Shown piece after piece: positions 1-6,817 of a stretch of DNA of 15,924 bases. Position 1 is the first letter of the stretch, and the number at the start of each line of letters is the position of its first letter. Position numbers and translations under genes: made by a program. Source of the stretch: JAUIAI01 sp963976885 (lineage in GTDB: Bacteria > Pseudomonadota > Gammaproteobacteria > Burkholderiales > Burkholderiaceae_E). The stretch lies in contig CAXBNM010000075.1 in NCBI GenBank assembly GCA_963976885.1, positions 1-15,924 on the forward strand, written 5' to 3'. The notes beneath the pieces are model-generated. The model was not told where the DNA came from and made no database searches. It saw only the letters and a program-made list of their open reading frames with translations.

Positions 1-303
1 GAGTTTCTCGTTACCGTTCTGGTCATGAAACAGCATCACCGCATAATCGCCGGCCGGCAGATCGCTGAGTCGTACCGCCATGGCCCCGGCACTGGCACGG
101 TGCGCGAGCGCCCGGTAAATTCGCGTGGCGTCAAAATCTTGTTGACTGTCGTACAAGGCGACGCGCAAGGTGCCCTCGGCACTGGCAACATTCTGCACCT
201 TGAGAATCAGGTCGGCGGCCAGCGCAGTCGAAACACCGGCACCGGTCAGCACGGCCGTCAACGCCATAGCCATGAGTTTCTTGCGATCAATCGCAGGCTT
301 CAT
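1..303 (-). CDS. DUF2141-like secreted protein, 3' end outside window
   Basis: Read on the minus strand from an ATG at 303, an open frame of 101 codons runs off the left edge, so the C-terminus is missing. The first ~29 residues look like a Sec signal peptide: a basic start (MKPAIDRKK), a hydrophobic stretch, then an ALA-A cleavage site. The visible mature part contains VALYDSQQDF, then LPAGDYAVMLFHDQNGNEKL. This is the arrangement I associate with the DUF2141 family of small exported proteins of unknown function. A good ribosome binding site, AAGGAG, ends 8 bases before the ATG and supports this start; an internal Met at codon 11 is the alternative. It lies downstream of the ABC importer genes on the same strand, with ~140 bases between, so co-transcription is possible but not shown. 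The biochemical role is unknown. Confidence 0.75.
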   Translation of the reverse strand, partial: MKPAIDRKKLMAMALTAVLTGAGVSTALAADLILKVQNVASAEGTLRVALYDSQQDFDATRIYRALAHRASAGAMAVRLSDLPAGDYAVMLFHDQNGNEKL

Positions 304-442
304 CAGAAACACTCCTTGGGGATATTGAATCTGCGGGCAGTGTAGAAGCGGCTTGCCGGCCCCGGCGAGGCCTTTGCGACGACTAACCGTCAGCAAGCGC
401 GAGTGGTTCAGCAGCGGCGCGAATGGCATTGGCGGTGCCCGG

Positions 443-1237
443 CTAACGGCCGCCGCCCAATACCGGAAAAGCCAGCCACTGCCCGTCCACCGAGCGAATG
501 GCCACCGCCTGGGCAAACACCTCGGTCAGGCAAGCATGGATGGCCGGATCATCGCTGGCGCCCTGCCCGACAACCCGGCCTGCGGCCATCACGACCAGGC
601 GGTCGGCAAGCAGCGCAAGATTGAGATCGTGCAAGACACTGACCACGGTGCGCTCACGGCCCAGTTGTTGCATCAGGCGCACCAGTGCCACCTGATGCTC
701 GGGGTCAAGATGGGCGGTCGGCTCATCGAGCAGCAGCACATCGGCCTGCACTGCCAGCACCCTGGCCAACAAGGTACGCTGCCGTTCGCCGCCCGACAAC
801 TGCGCAATGGAGCGGTGTTGCCAGTCGCCCGAGCCCGTCAACTGCATGGCTTGCTCGACGGCGTGCGTATCCGCCGCTCCCGGCGCGCCCAGCAAACCGA
901 GATGCGGCAGGCGGCCGAGCGCAACGACTTCGCGCGCGGTCAACTCGGCCTCCAGCGCCGATTGCTGCGCCATCCAGGCCAGGCTGCGAGCACGCTCGCG
1001 CGCCCCCAGCGCGGCAATATCGGCGCCGCCGTGCAGCACCGCACCGCGATCGGGGTGCAAGACACCCGCCAGACATTTGAGCAGCGTTGATTTGCCGGCA
1101 CCGTTCGGCCCGACGATGGCGGTCCAGCCCCTTTGCAGAGTCAGATCGATATCGTGCAACACCTCATGGCGATCGAAGCTGAGGCTGAGCCGGCGCGCTT
1201 GCAGGTTCAGACCGATCCGCGAATGCTGACTACTCAT
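443..1237 (-). CDS. btuD: ABC importer ATP-binding protein, BtuD/FecE type
   Basis: This 264-residue protein is the cytoplasmic ATPase that would power the importer formed with the two genes upstream. Walker A (GPNGAGKS) is at about residues 43-50, the Q-loop Gln at ~91, the signature LSGGERQR at ~147-154, Walker B (VLLLDEPT) at ~167-174 and the switch His at ~203, all intact. The length suits the FecE/BtuD/HmuV group. I chose the ATG at 1237 rather than the earlier in-frame ATG at 1264. The chosen codon overlaps the permease stop in an ATGA (1234-1237), the same coupling seen at the previous junction. Cobalamin is the best substrate guess because the partner binding protein resembles BtuF; heme or a siderophore is the alternative. 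It is the last gene of the three-gene unit. Confidence 0.82.
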   Translation of the reverse strand: MSSQHSRIGLNLQARRLSLSFDRHEVLHDIDLTLQRGWTAIVGPNGAGKSTLLKCLAGVLHPDRGAVLHGGADIAALGARERARSLAWMAQQSALEAELTAREVVALGRLPHLGLLGAPGAADTHAVEQAMQLTGSGDWQHRSIAQLSGGERQRTLLARVLAVQADVLLLDEPTAHLDPEHQVALVRLMQQLGRERTVVSVLHDLNLALLADRLVVMAAGRVVGQGASDDPAIHACLTEVFAQAVAIRSVDGQWLAFPVLGGGR

Positions 1238-2256
1238 GACGAGGCCCGCCGGTGCAACAGCCACAACAGGTAACTGCCGCCGAGCGTGGCACTGAGTATG
1301 CCGACCGGCAATTCGGCCGGCGCCACCAGACCGCGGGCCAGCAAATCGGCGGCCAGCAACAGGGCGCCGCCCATTGCCGCACTGGCCGGCAACACAAATC
1401 GATGCAAGCCAGCGGCAAAGCGACGCACCAGATGGGGCGCTACCAGGCCAACAAACGGAATCAGACCGGCTTGCGAAACGGCCAGCGCCGTGGCCAGCGC
1501 CAGCGCAGCGATCAGCCCGATGCGCAACCCGCGCAGTGACACGCCAAGCGAGCGCGCAGTTTCTTCGCCCAGGGTCAGTGCATCAAGACCGCGCGCCACC
1601 CGCCAGCTCGCCGGCACGGTCAGCAATACGCCGCCGAGCAACAAGCCCACAGCGGGCCAGCCCATGAACGCCGTCGTGCCCAGCATGAAGGCCTGGCGGG
1701 CCCGCAAGGCCTCGGGCACGACAACGGTCAGCAATTCGGTAAGAGCGCCCAACACCACGCCGACCACCACCCCGGCCAGCAACAGCCGTACCGATTGCTC
1801 GGCACCGCGCGCCAGCAATAGGGTCAGCACGACGCCACCGATGGCACCGACGAAGGCCGCCACCACCATCACGCTGCCCGCGAGCAAACCGGCCGACGCA
1901 TCGAGCACCACCAGCAACGGCACGCTCAACGGCAAAGCACTGGCCGCCATCACGGCCACCACCGCAAGCGACGCGCCCGACGCCGAGCCCAGCAGATAAG
2001 GGTCGGCCAGCGGGTTGCGAAACAAACCCTGCGCAATGGCGCCGCCCAGCCCCAGCAACGCGCCCACCAGCCACGCGCCGAGCGTGCGCGGCAAGCGGAT
2101 CTGACCAAGAATCAAAGCGTCCGGCCCTTGCGGCCCTGCCCACGGCAATGACCAGCCGTCACTGCCCACCCCAAGACCGGCCAGCACCAGCATCAGCGTG
2201 ATCACGGCCAGGCCCCAGGCCAGGCGGCGACGGCGGGCGACAGCGGCGTCGATCAC
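1234..2256 (-). CDS. btuC: ABC importer permease, BtuC/FecCD family
   Basis: This is an integral inner-membrane permease of the FecCD/BtuC family, about 340 residues, the usual family length. Near the N-terminus lie the family hallmark blocks RLPRTLGAWLVGALLGLGG and FRNPLADPYLLGSASGAS, followed by a run of hydrophobic segments consistent with about ten membrane spans. The open frame extends up to an ATG at 2298, but that would overlap the upstream gene by 46 bases. The GTG at 2256 shares a GTGA with the stop of the binding-protein gene (2253-2256) and removes a proline- and glycine-rich extension, so I prefer it. Two copies of the protein would pair with two copies of the ATPase downstream and receive substrate from the binding protein. 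The family assignment is firm; cobalamin as substrate is an inference. Confidence 0.83.
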   Translation of the reverse strand: MIDAAVARRRRLAWGLAVITLMLVLAGLGVGSDGWSLPWAGPQGPDALILGQIRLPRTLGAWLVGALLGLGGAIAQGLFRNPLADPYLLGSASGASLAVVAVMAASALPLSVPLLVVLDASAGLLAGSVMVVAAFVGAIGGVVLTLLLARGAEQSVRLLLAGVVVGVVLGALTELLTVVVPEALRARQAFMLGTTAFMGWPAVGLLLGGVLLTVPASWRVARGLDALTLGEETARSLGVSLRGLRIGLIAALALATALAVSQAGLIPFVGLVAPHLVRRFAAGLHRFVLPASAAMGGALLLAADLLARGLVAPAELPVGILSATLGGSYLLWLLHRRASS

Positions 2257-3197
2257 TGGCGGGTGTCCGCGACGCTCGGCGCCAGGGCCTGCAGACATTG
2301 CGCGATCTGCCCGATGGCCTGGCCAAGACGCGGCCCGGGGCGCACCAGCCAGCGATAAGTCTCGGGCGCAAAGCCACAGGTGTGAGCCTCACGCAGCGCC
2401 GGCAACGCGGCCCAGCCAGGGCGGCCAGACATGCGGGCCAGTTCGTCGCGCACCGTCATGATGATTTGCGGCGCGCTGCGCACGATGAATTCGGGATTGA
2501 CCTGCGGGAACGGACCGAGATCGGCCGGCACGATGTTTTTCATACCGAGCCGGCTCAGCATTTCGCCCACGAACGAATCGGGGCCGGCGGCAAACGGCTC
2601 GGACGACACTTCAAAATAGACGGTGCGGCCCACAACCGCCGCCGGCACCGTTGCCACGGCCGCGGCAATCTGAGCCTCGATATCGGCCCACAAGCGCTGG
2701 CCGGCCGCTGGCCGACCAATCAGCGCGGCAATAACGGTCAGTTTGTCATGCACTTGTTCGATGCGCTCGGCATCAAGCACCACGGCCTTGATGCCAAGCG
2801 CCTCCAGCCGTCCCGCCAGCCGCGTGGCCGGCGACAGCAACACAACATCCGGGCGCAAGGCCACGATGGCTTCCACCGAGGTGTCGTTCAGGCCGCCCAG
2901 GCGGGGCAGACCGTCGATGGCCGCGGGCCAGTCGGAATGGCGATCAATGCCTACCAGCCGATCGCAGGCCTGCAACGCGCAAACCGCTTCGGTCAGCGAG
3001 GGCAGCAAGGTAATGATGCGTTGCGCCGGCCGCGGCAGGTGCACGCGGCGGCCGCGAAGATCGGTCACGACGACAGGGGTTGCCGATGGCGCCAGAGCAT
3101 CGCCGGCGGGCTTTGCGCCCGCGCCGGCAGCCACGGCAGGTGGCGCGCCAGCCACCAGCGCCGCCAGCAACAGCAGCATCGCCCACGCATGCGTCAT
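2253..3197 (-). CDS. btuF: Periplasmic substrate-binding protein, BtuF-like
   Basis: This 314-residue protein has an N-terminal signal peptide (hydrophobic residues ~6-24, cleavage near AVAA). A class III (TroA/BtuF-like) binding fold follows from about residue 60. Recognisable BtuF-like pieces are IITLLPSLTEAV, GIDRHSDWPAA, the IVALRPDVVLL strand and GPFPQVNPEFIVRSAPQIIM. Glu residues at ~70 and ~212 sit where BtuF carries the pair that docks on BtuC; that mapping is by eye. The gene is first in the importer unit and its stop overlaps the permease start. No convincing Shine-Dalgarno lies next to the ATG at 3197. Instead an AGGAG 22 bases away serves a four-codon ORF whose stop overlaps this ATG. 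Cobalamin is the most likely ligand; heme or another metal chelate cannot be excluded. Confidence 0.8.
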   Translation of the reverse strand: MTHAWAMLLLLAALVAGAPPAVAAGAGAKPAGDALAPSATPVVVTDLRGRRVHLPRPAQRIITLLPSLTEAVCALQACDRLVGIDRHSDWPAAIDGLPRLGGLNDTSVEAIVALRPDVVLLSPATRLAGRLEALGIKAVVLDAERIEQVHDKLTVIAALIGRPAAGQRLWADIEAQIAAAVATVPAAVVGRTVYFEVSSEPFAAGPDSFVGEMLSRLGMKNIVPADLGPFPQVNPEFIVRSAPQIIMTVRDELARMSGRPGWAALPALREAHTCGFAPETYRWLVRPGPRLGQAIGQIAQCLQALAPSVADTRQ

Positions 3198-3208
3198 TGT
3201 GAATCCAT
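3194..3208 (-). CDS. Possible four-codon upstream ORF (MDSQ) coupled to btuF
   Basis: ATG GAT TCA CAA TGA is read on the minus strand immediately before btuF, and its TGA overlaps the btuF ATG as ATGA (3194-3197). An AGGAG (3220-3224) lies 11 bases upstream of this small ATG, better placed for it than for btuF. Translation of the mini-ORF could deliver ribosomes to btuF, matching the overlapping stop/starts at the next two junctions. It is a sequence observation only and may be chance. Confidence 0.3.
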   Translation of the reverse strand: MDSQ

Positions 3209-3231
3209 CGGCTGAAAATCTCCTGAGCCGA
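3208..3231 (-). promoter_or_regulatory. Hairpin presenting the btuF leader AGGAG in its loop
   Basis: TCGGCT and AGCCGA form a 6-base-pair stem enclosing a 12-base loop that contains the AGGAG ribosome binding site. The base of the stem touches the ATG of the MDSQ mini-ORF. Such a placement could tune translation initiation of the importer unit. No ligand-binding aptamer is recognisable around it. Confidence 0.35.
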
Positions 3232-3280
3232 CCAGGCCCTCTTACCCCACGGACCTCATTGTCCTGGCGCGATAGCGACG

Positions 3281-3286
3281 ATTATA
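3281..3286 (-). promoter_or_regulatory. Candidate -10 element for the btuFCD unit
   Basis: A perfect TATAAT is present on the minus strand about 84 bases upstream of the btuF start and downstream of the intrinsic terminator at 3337-3362. That is where an independent promoter for the importer would be expected. No good -35 hexamer is found at 16-18 bases, so an activator or a different sigma factor may be needed. The implied leader is ~75 bases, too short for a classical cobalamin riboswitch. Confidence 0.4.
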
Positions 3287-3336
3287 GGTTTGCCGGGCCG
3301 GCCATGGCGGCGCGAACGCTGCCTGGGCCGGAAATG

Positions 3337-3362
3337 AAAAAGCCCCGCTGTAGCGGGGCTTT
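3337..3362 (-). terminator. Intrinsic terminator, minus strand
   Basis: AGCCCCGC and GCGGGGCT form a perfect 8-base-pair stem (10 with flanking A-T pairs) around a four-base loop. On the minus strand it is followed by TTTT. It would end transcripts coming from the mscS-type gene and/or the small locus at 3437-3545 before the btuF promoter. The plus-strand side has only TTTG after the stem, so the minus direction is favoured. Confidence 0.8.
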
Positions 3363-3366
3363 GATG

Positions 3367-3515
3367 CTCAGGAGTAGCCGGGCCCGGGGGCCGTCGACCA
3401 AAGATCCTGCTGCGACACGAAAGCCGCAGGGCCGGACTAACTCCCCCGTCTGAGGTGGATTCCCGATGTTGCCGGGATCTGACTTACACAAGCGGGCGTT
3501 GCGAGCATGACAACG
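3367..3515 (-). ncRNA. Candidate structured RNA segment with several hairpins
   Basis: On the minus strand, three successive foldable elements precede the terminator at 3337-3362. The first is a CGTTG/CAACG hairpin (3497-3515). The second is a GATCCCG/CGGGAATC hairpin with one bulge (3458-3479). The third is a long imperfect stem whose outer arms are CTCAG (3450-3454) and CTGAG (3367-3371), continuing inward through GGAG/CTCC and CCGG pairs and enclosing a CCTGC/GCAGG hairpin (3406-3430). The region matches no RNA family I know; I specifically looked for cobalamin, TPP, c-di-GMP, 4.5S, 6S, tmRNA and RNase P signatures. It could be a small RNA, a leader with attenuator for btuF, or the 3' UTR of the mscS-type gene. 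Confidence 0.35.
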
Positions 3516-3523
3516 AGATTCAT
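3437..3523 (-). CDS. Small 28-residue ORF with exceptionally strong ribosome binding site
   Basis: The ORF begins MNLVVMLATPACVSQIP and ends IHLRRGS before a TAG. It is 28 codons and fits between the mscS-type gene and the terminator at 3337-3362. The start is defined by a 13-base match to the complement of the 16S rRNA 3' tail, with GGAGG six bases from the ATG, the strongest ribosome binding site in the window. The N-terminal half is hydrophobic with one Cys; the C-terminal half is basic. The coding region also folds into hairpins, so it could be a leader peptide or part of a dual-function RNA. I recognise no family. A competing GTG start at 3530 in another frame would give 82 residues but reads through the terminator, which makes it less likely. 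Confidence 0.35.
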   Translation of the reverse strand: MNLVVMLATPACVSQIPATSGIHLRRGS

Positions 3524-3536
3524 GGATCACCTCCTT
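3524..3536 (-). promoter_or_regulatory. Maximal-length Shine-Dalgarno sequence
   Basis: The minus strand reads AAGGAGGTGATCC directly before ATG (3521-3523). It is complementary over all 13 bases to the conserved 16S rRNA 3' end GGATCACCTCCTT. Ordinary genes in this window show four to six matching bases at most, and several show none. Confidence 0.7.
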
Positions 3537-3570
3537 GGAAAAGTTAGCAGCGTTTTGACTTTACCATCAA

Positions 3571-5757
3571 TCAGCGCTGCGGTGCCACTGCCTCCTGCAG
3601 GGCCGCAGGGACCGGCTGGCGGAAACGAATCTCGCGCTGAGGCACCGGCACTTCGATGTCATGACGACGCAGCGCCTTGCGAATTTCCCAGTGATAAGCG
3701 GCGAACACCGCATCGGGTCGACGCACCGCGTCCGGCATCAGCCAGACGATAAGCTCGAACTCGAAGCCGTTCTCGCCGTAGTTCACGAGCCAGACGCTGG
3801 GCTCGCGCCCGAGCACGCCGGTCAGCGTGCTGGACAAGCGATGCGCGGCATCAAGCCCGGCCTCGACGACCTTGTCTTCGTCAGCGCTGTAGGCCACCCG
3901 AAACGGCACATGAATACGCCGGAACGGATCCAGCAAGGTCCAGTTGACGACCTTGCGCTCGGTGAACTGCGAGTTGGGCACGATGACATCGACGTTATCG
4001 TTGGTATTGACGATGGTGCCGCGCACGTTGATTGAACGCACCTCGCCGCGCTCGCCGTTATCGAGTTCAACGAAGTCACCGACCTTGACGGTACGCTCAA
4101 AAAACAGAATCAGACCGGAGAGGAAATTATTGACGATGGTCTGCAGACCGAAACCCAGACCGAGCGCCAGCGCGCCGGCGACCAGCGCAAAGTTGGCAAA
4201 CGACAGCCCGATCGACGACAAGCCGGCGAGAATGCCGATCATGATGATCAGATAATGGGCCAGCCGGCCGATGACAAACAGCACCGACTGGTTCTCCTTC
4301 GGAAACCGATTGCCAAGCTGGCCAATCATGCGCCGCAATACCCAGGACACCATCCAGGCAATGATGACGACCACCAATACCTTGAACACGCCGGACAAGG
4401 TGATCGGCGTTTCCCCCAGGCGGAACAAGGTCTGATCGGTAACCGCACCGGCCGATTGCTGAATCCGCAGGCCCATATCGGCTATCGAACCGAGTATCCG
4501 CTCGACCAGACTTTCTTCGCCGCGGATGGCCGTGGCGGTCCAGCGCGACAGAAACTCCAGTTGCGTGAGTTGATCATTCAACAAGCGAATCTGCCCGATC
4601 GATTCCTGCGCCAGGCGCAGCCGGCGCTGGTTGATCAGCAACACGGCTTCGCGCAGGCCGGTACTGGCGAGTTGTTCTCCGGCCCGATCCCGCTCCAGTT
4701 CACTGCCCGTCTGCAAGGTTGCCACCAACGGCCGCGCCTGCTCGATTAGCTGGCGCGTCAGTTCGATCTGCTCATGACCGAGCGCCAGCGGCACCGTGAC
4801 ATCTTCGAGCAAGATACCGTTGAGAACCTGTTGCAGATTGATTCTGCGCAGCGCCACCCGGCGCGCGAGTTGCTCGATACTGGCACGCGTCACACGCTGT
4901 TGCCGGAACCGGGCGGTGAGCTGATCCTCGACGGTCGCGGCGGTCGATTGCAGCATCCGCCGCTTGGCATTGGCCAGTTCCTTGTCGGCGATGCCGAGCG
5001 CCACGACAGCGGCCTTGAGCGCTTTGCCCAGCTCGGCCGTTTCCTGAGCGTCGCCGCGCAGGCGTTGCTCGGCGCGGCGCTCGACCACCTCGAGCGCATC
5101 GACCCGCGCCTGGCGCGCACTCAGCGCCGCACGCCGCAACGCCAGTTGGATATCACTGGTGGCCAGCGCCAGGCGATCGGCAATGATTTCCAGGCCACGG
5201 GGCACGCGCCGATCGTCAATGGCGTCGAGTTGCAAATACGCAGCCATCGCAATGTCGATGTCCCGACGGGCGGTATCGGCGGCGTCCTTGAGCGCCGAAA
5301 CATCGTTCAGATCGAACTGCACGGCCTGGCGGGCCTGGCGCAAACTGCTGACCAGCTCCAGCGCCAGCCCCGGTGAGTAGATTTCCGAGGCATCCGGAAT
5401 CGGCGGCGGCGTTGTCGGCTGTACCTGCCGGGCCGCCACAAAGGCATCGAGGTTGGACAGAACGCGACCGATCGCAGCGGCTCGAATCTGGTCGTCGGCT
5501 TGCGCGCCGACCCCATAGCGCCGCGTCAGCAGATGACGCAATTTGCTGGCACGCTCGTCCAGTTCGGATGCGCTGACATTGAAGTAGAGCCACCAGTCCG
5601 CACGCAGCACCGCCGGGTCAGGGATAATCCGGATCGACCTTTCAACTTGCTGCCCCGCGGTACTGGACAGCAATTGAGGCAAGCCGGGCCCGGCAGCCCA
5701 CAGTGTCTGTATTCCGACGAGAAACAGCACCAGGCTGAGCATCACCCGAAAGTTCAT
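3571..5757 (-). CDS. MscS-family mechanosensitive ion channel with large periplasmic region
   Basis: This 728-residue inner-membrane channel probably releases solutes on osmotic downshock. A signal peptide (residues ~1-22, ending WAA) leads into ~430 residues rich in Leu, Gln, Arg and Glu, with long helical and coiled-coil character (e.g. around RRAEQRLRGD). Membrane segments follow at ~458-477 and ~492-512. The pore helix is at ~520-545, with the glycine- and alanine-rich pattern VAGALALGLGFGLQTIVNNF. The MscS beta domain comes next (TVKVGDFVEL, IVNTNDNVDVIVPNSQF), then the C-terminal alpha/beta domain. The ATG at 5757 is chosen because it starts the signal peptide; the frame stays open far upstream only through the antisense of the neighbouring permease gene. 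The long N-terminus places it with the large MscM/MscK-like branch, though I cannot name an orthologue. Its ribosome binding site is weak. Confidence 0.88.
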   Translation of the reverse strand: MNFRVMLSLVLFLVGIQTLWAAGPGLPQLLSSTAGQQVERSIRIIPDPAVLRADWWLYFNVSASELDERASKLRHLLTRRYGVGAQADDQIRAAAIGRVLSNLDAFVAARQVQPTTPPPIPDASEIYSPGLALELVSSLRQARQAVQFDLNDVSALKDAADTARRDIDIAMAAYLQLDAIDDRRVPRGLEIIADRLALATSDIQLALRRAALSARQARVDALEVVERRAEQRLRGDAQETAELGKALKAAVVALGIADKELANAKRRMLQSTAATVEDQLTARFRQQRVTRASIEQLARRVALRRINLQQVLNGILLEDVTVPLALGHEQIELTRQLIEQARPLVATLQTGSELERDRAGEQLASTGLREAVLLINQRRLRLAQESIGQIRLLNDQLTQLEFLSRWTATAIRGEESLVERILGSIADMGLRIQQSAGAVTDQTLFRLGETPITLSGVFKVLVVVIIAWMVSWVLRRMIGQLGNRFPKENQSVLFVIGRLAHYLIIMIGILAGLSSIGLSFANFALVAGALALGLGFGLQTIVNNFLSGLILFFERTVKVGDFVELDNGERGEVRSINVRGTIVNTNDNVDVIVPNSQFTERKVVNWTLLDPFRRIHVPFRVAYSADEDKVVEAGLDAAHRLSSTLTGVLGREPSVWLVNYGENGFEFELIVWLMPDAVRRPDAVFAAYHWEIRKALRRHDIEVPVPQREIRFRQPVPAALQEAVAPQR

Positions 5758-5961
5758 GGAAAAATACCGCCAAGGGGATTGAGGGGCGCCCGCGACCAGA
5801 TGGTTCAATGCCGACCGCCCGCTATTCGTTTGCGCATTCGTAGCCGCACGGCCTGAGGTCGCCATCGCGGTGTTGTCATTTGCCGAGCTTGTCAACTTTG
5901 CTGTAGAAAGCTGCCTTCGCTGTCGGTACCCCACTGTTAACCTTCTGATCACAACCGCACC

Positions 5962-6774
5962 ATGAGTCTCGCCGTCCTCTGCTTTCTGTTTTTCCTTGGT
6001 GCCGCTGTCGGCGTACTGGCCGGCATGATGGGTATCGGAGGGGGCATGATTATGGTGCCGTTTCTGGTCACCGTGCTGACGATAGAAGGCTATCCGCCCG
6101 ATATCGTCATCAAGATGGCCATCGGCACCTCGCTGGCAACCATCATTTTCACGTCGGTTTCCAGCGTCTGGAGCCATCACAAGCGCAACAGCGTCATCTG
6201 GGCAGTGGTGCGAGTCATGGCGCCCGGCATCATGCTTGGCGCCCTGTTTGGTTCGCAACTGGTCGGACTGGCACCCGGCAAATGGGTGGCCCTCGTCTTC
6301 AGTGCGTTTTTGTTCTGGTCGGCCTGGTCGGTTGCGGTGCGCAAGCCCCAACATCGCCCTGAGGCGACCGATCGGCGCCCCAAGCGCACCGAGCTGGCCG
6401 TTGGCGGCCTCGGTATCGGCGCGGTCTCGTCCATTCTCGGCGCCGGGGGCGGCTTTCTGACGATCCCGTTCCTGATGGCGCGCGGCGTGCTGCCGACCCG
6501 CGCCGTCGGTTGCAGTTCGGCCTGCGGGCTGCCGATTGCGCTCGCCGGCACGATTGGCTATGCGATCGCCGGCCTGAGCGAGAACCTGCCCGGCCCCGTC
6601 ATTGGTTACCTGCACATCCCGGCTCTGTTGGCCATCTCGGCGGCCAGCGTGCTGACCGCTCCGTACGGCGTGAAGCTGGCTCATGCGGTGTCACCCGCCA
6701 CGCTGAAAAAGATGTTCGGGGTCATCCTGCTGATGCTCGCCACTTATATGCTGATTCGCAGCGTTTCGACCTGA
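5962..6774 (+). CDS. TauE/SafE-family membrane transporter
   Basis: This 270-residue polytopic membrane protein has the internal duplication typical of the TauE/SafE (formerly DUF81) family. A GMMGIGGGMIMVPF block near residue 21 is echoed by SILGAGGGFLTIPF near residue 160, each opening a set of about four membrane spans. A hydrophilic loop of basic character (RKPQHRPEATDRRPKR) links the halves. Family members export sulfite, sulfoacetate or other organosulfur anions, but many have unknown substrates and nothing here fixes one. The gene is divergent from the mscS-type gene, with 204 bases between starts, and convergent with lgt. The ATG has no obvious Shine-Dalgarno, although the protein clearly starts with the first membrane span here. 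Confidence 0.87.
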   Translation: MSLAVLCFLFFLGAAVGVLAGMMGIGGGMIMVPFLVTVLTIEGYPPDIVIKMAIGTSLATIIFTSVSSVWSHHKRNSVIWAVVRVMAPGIMLGALFGSQLVGLAPGKWVALVFSAFLFWSAWSVAVRKPQHRPEATDRRPKRTELAVGGLGIGAVSSILGAGGGFLTIPFLMARGVLPTRAVGCSSACGLPIALAGTIGYAIAGLSENLPGPVIGYLHIPALLAISAASVLTAPYGVKLAHAVSPATLKKMFGVILLMLATYMLIRSVST

Positions 6775-6785
6775 ACCGCACCGCA

Positions 6786-6817
6786 ACCGCCGAGGCGCCT
6801 CATTGGCGTTCGGCGGT
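6786..6817. terminator. Hairpin shared by the convergent permease and lgt genes
   Basis: ACCGCCGA (6786-6793) pairs with TCGGCGGT (6810-6817), with an inner CGCC/GGCG stem around TCATT. It starts 12 bases after the permease stop and includes the last codons and stop of lgt. Neither side has a proper T-tract, so bidirectional termination is plausible but not assured. Confidence 0.4.

Noticed and set aside
353..1090. Plus-strand open frame of 245 residues
   Set aside because: Antisense shadow of the clearly recognisable ABC ATPase gene; no domain or ribosome binding site.
3363..3382. Plus-strand GCTCAGGAG resembling part of a cobalamin riboswitch B12 box
   Set aside because: The match stops after nine bases, the rest of the aptamer is absent, and the orientation is opposite to btuF.
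3401..3475. Plus-strand CGAAAGCC ... GTTGCCGGG resembling a c-di-GMP (GEMM) riboswitch
   Set aside because: The conserved GGGCAAACC-type segment and correct spacing are missing, and no plus-strand gene lies downstream.
3282..3530. 82-residue minus-strand ORF starting at GTG 3530
   Set aside because: It runs through the intrinsic terminator and the candidate btuF -10; the ATG at 3523 is better spaced from the strong Shine-Dalgarno and gives the short ORF.
3524..3536. Plus-strand GGATCACCTCCTT resembling the end of a 16S rRNA gene
   Set aside because: Only these 13 bases match; the sequence to the left is not 16S rRNA. It is the complement of a Shine-Dalgarno on the minus strand.
5758..6684. 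Open minus-strand extension that would enlarge the MscS-type protein to 1037 residues
   Set aside because: It is the antisense of the TauE/SafE gene plus the promoter region; its composition is low in hydrophobic order, and a clear signal peptide begins at 5757.
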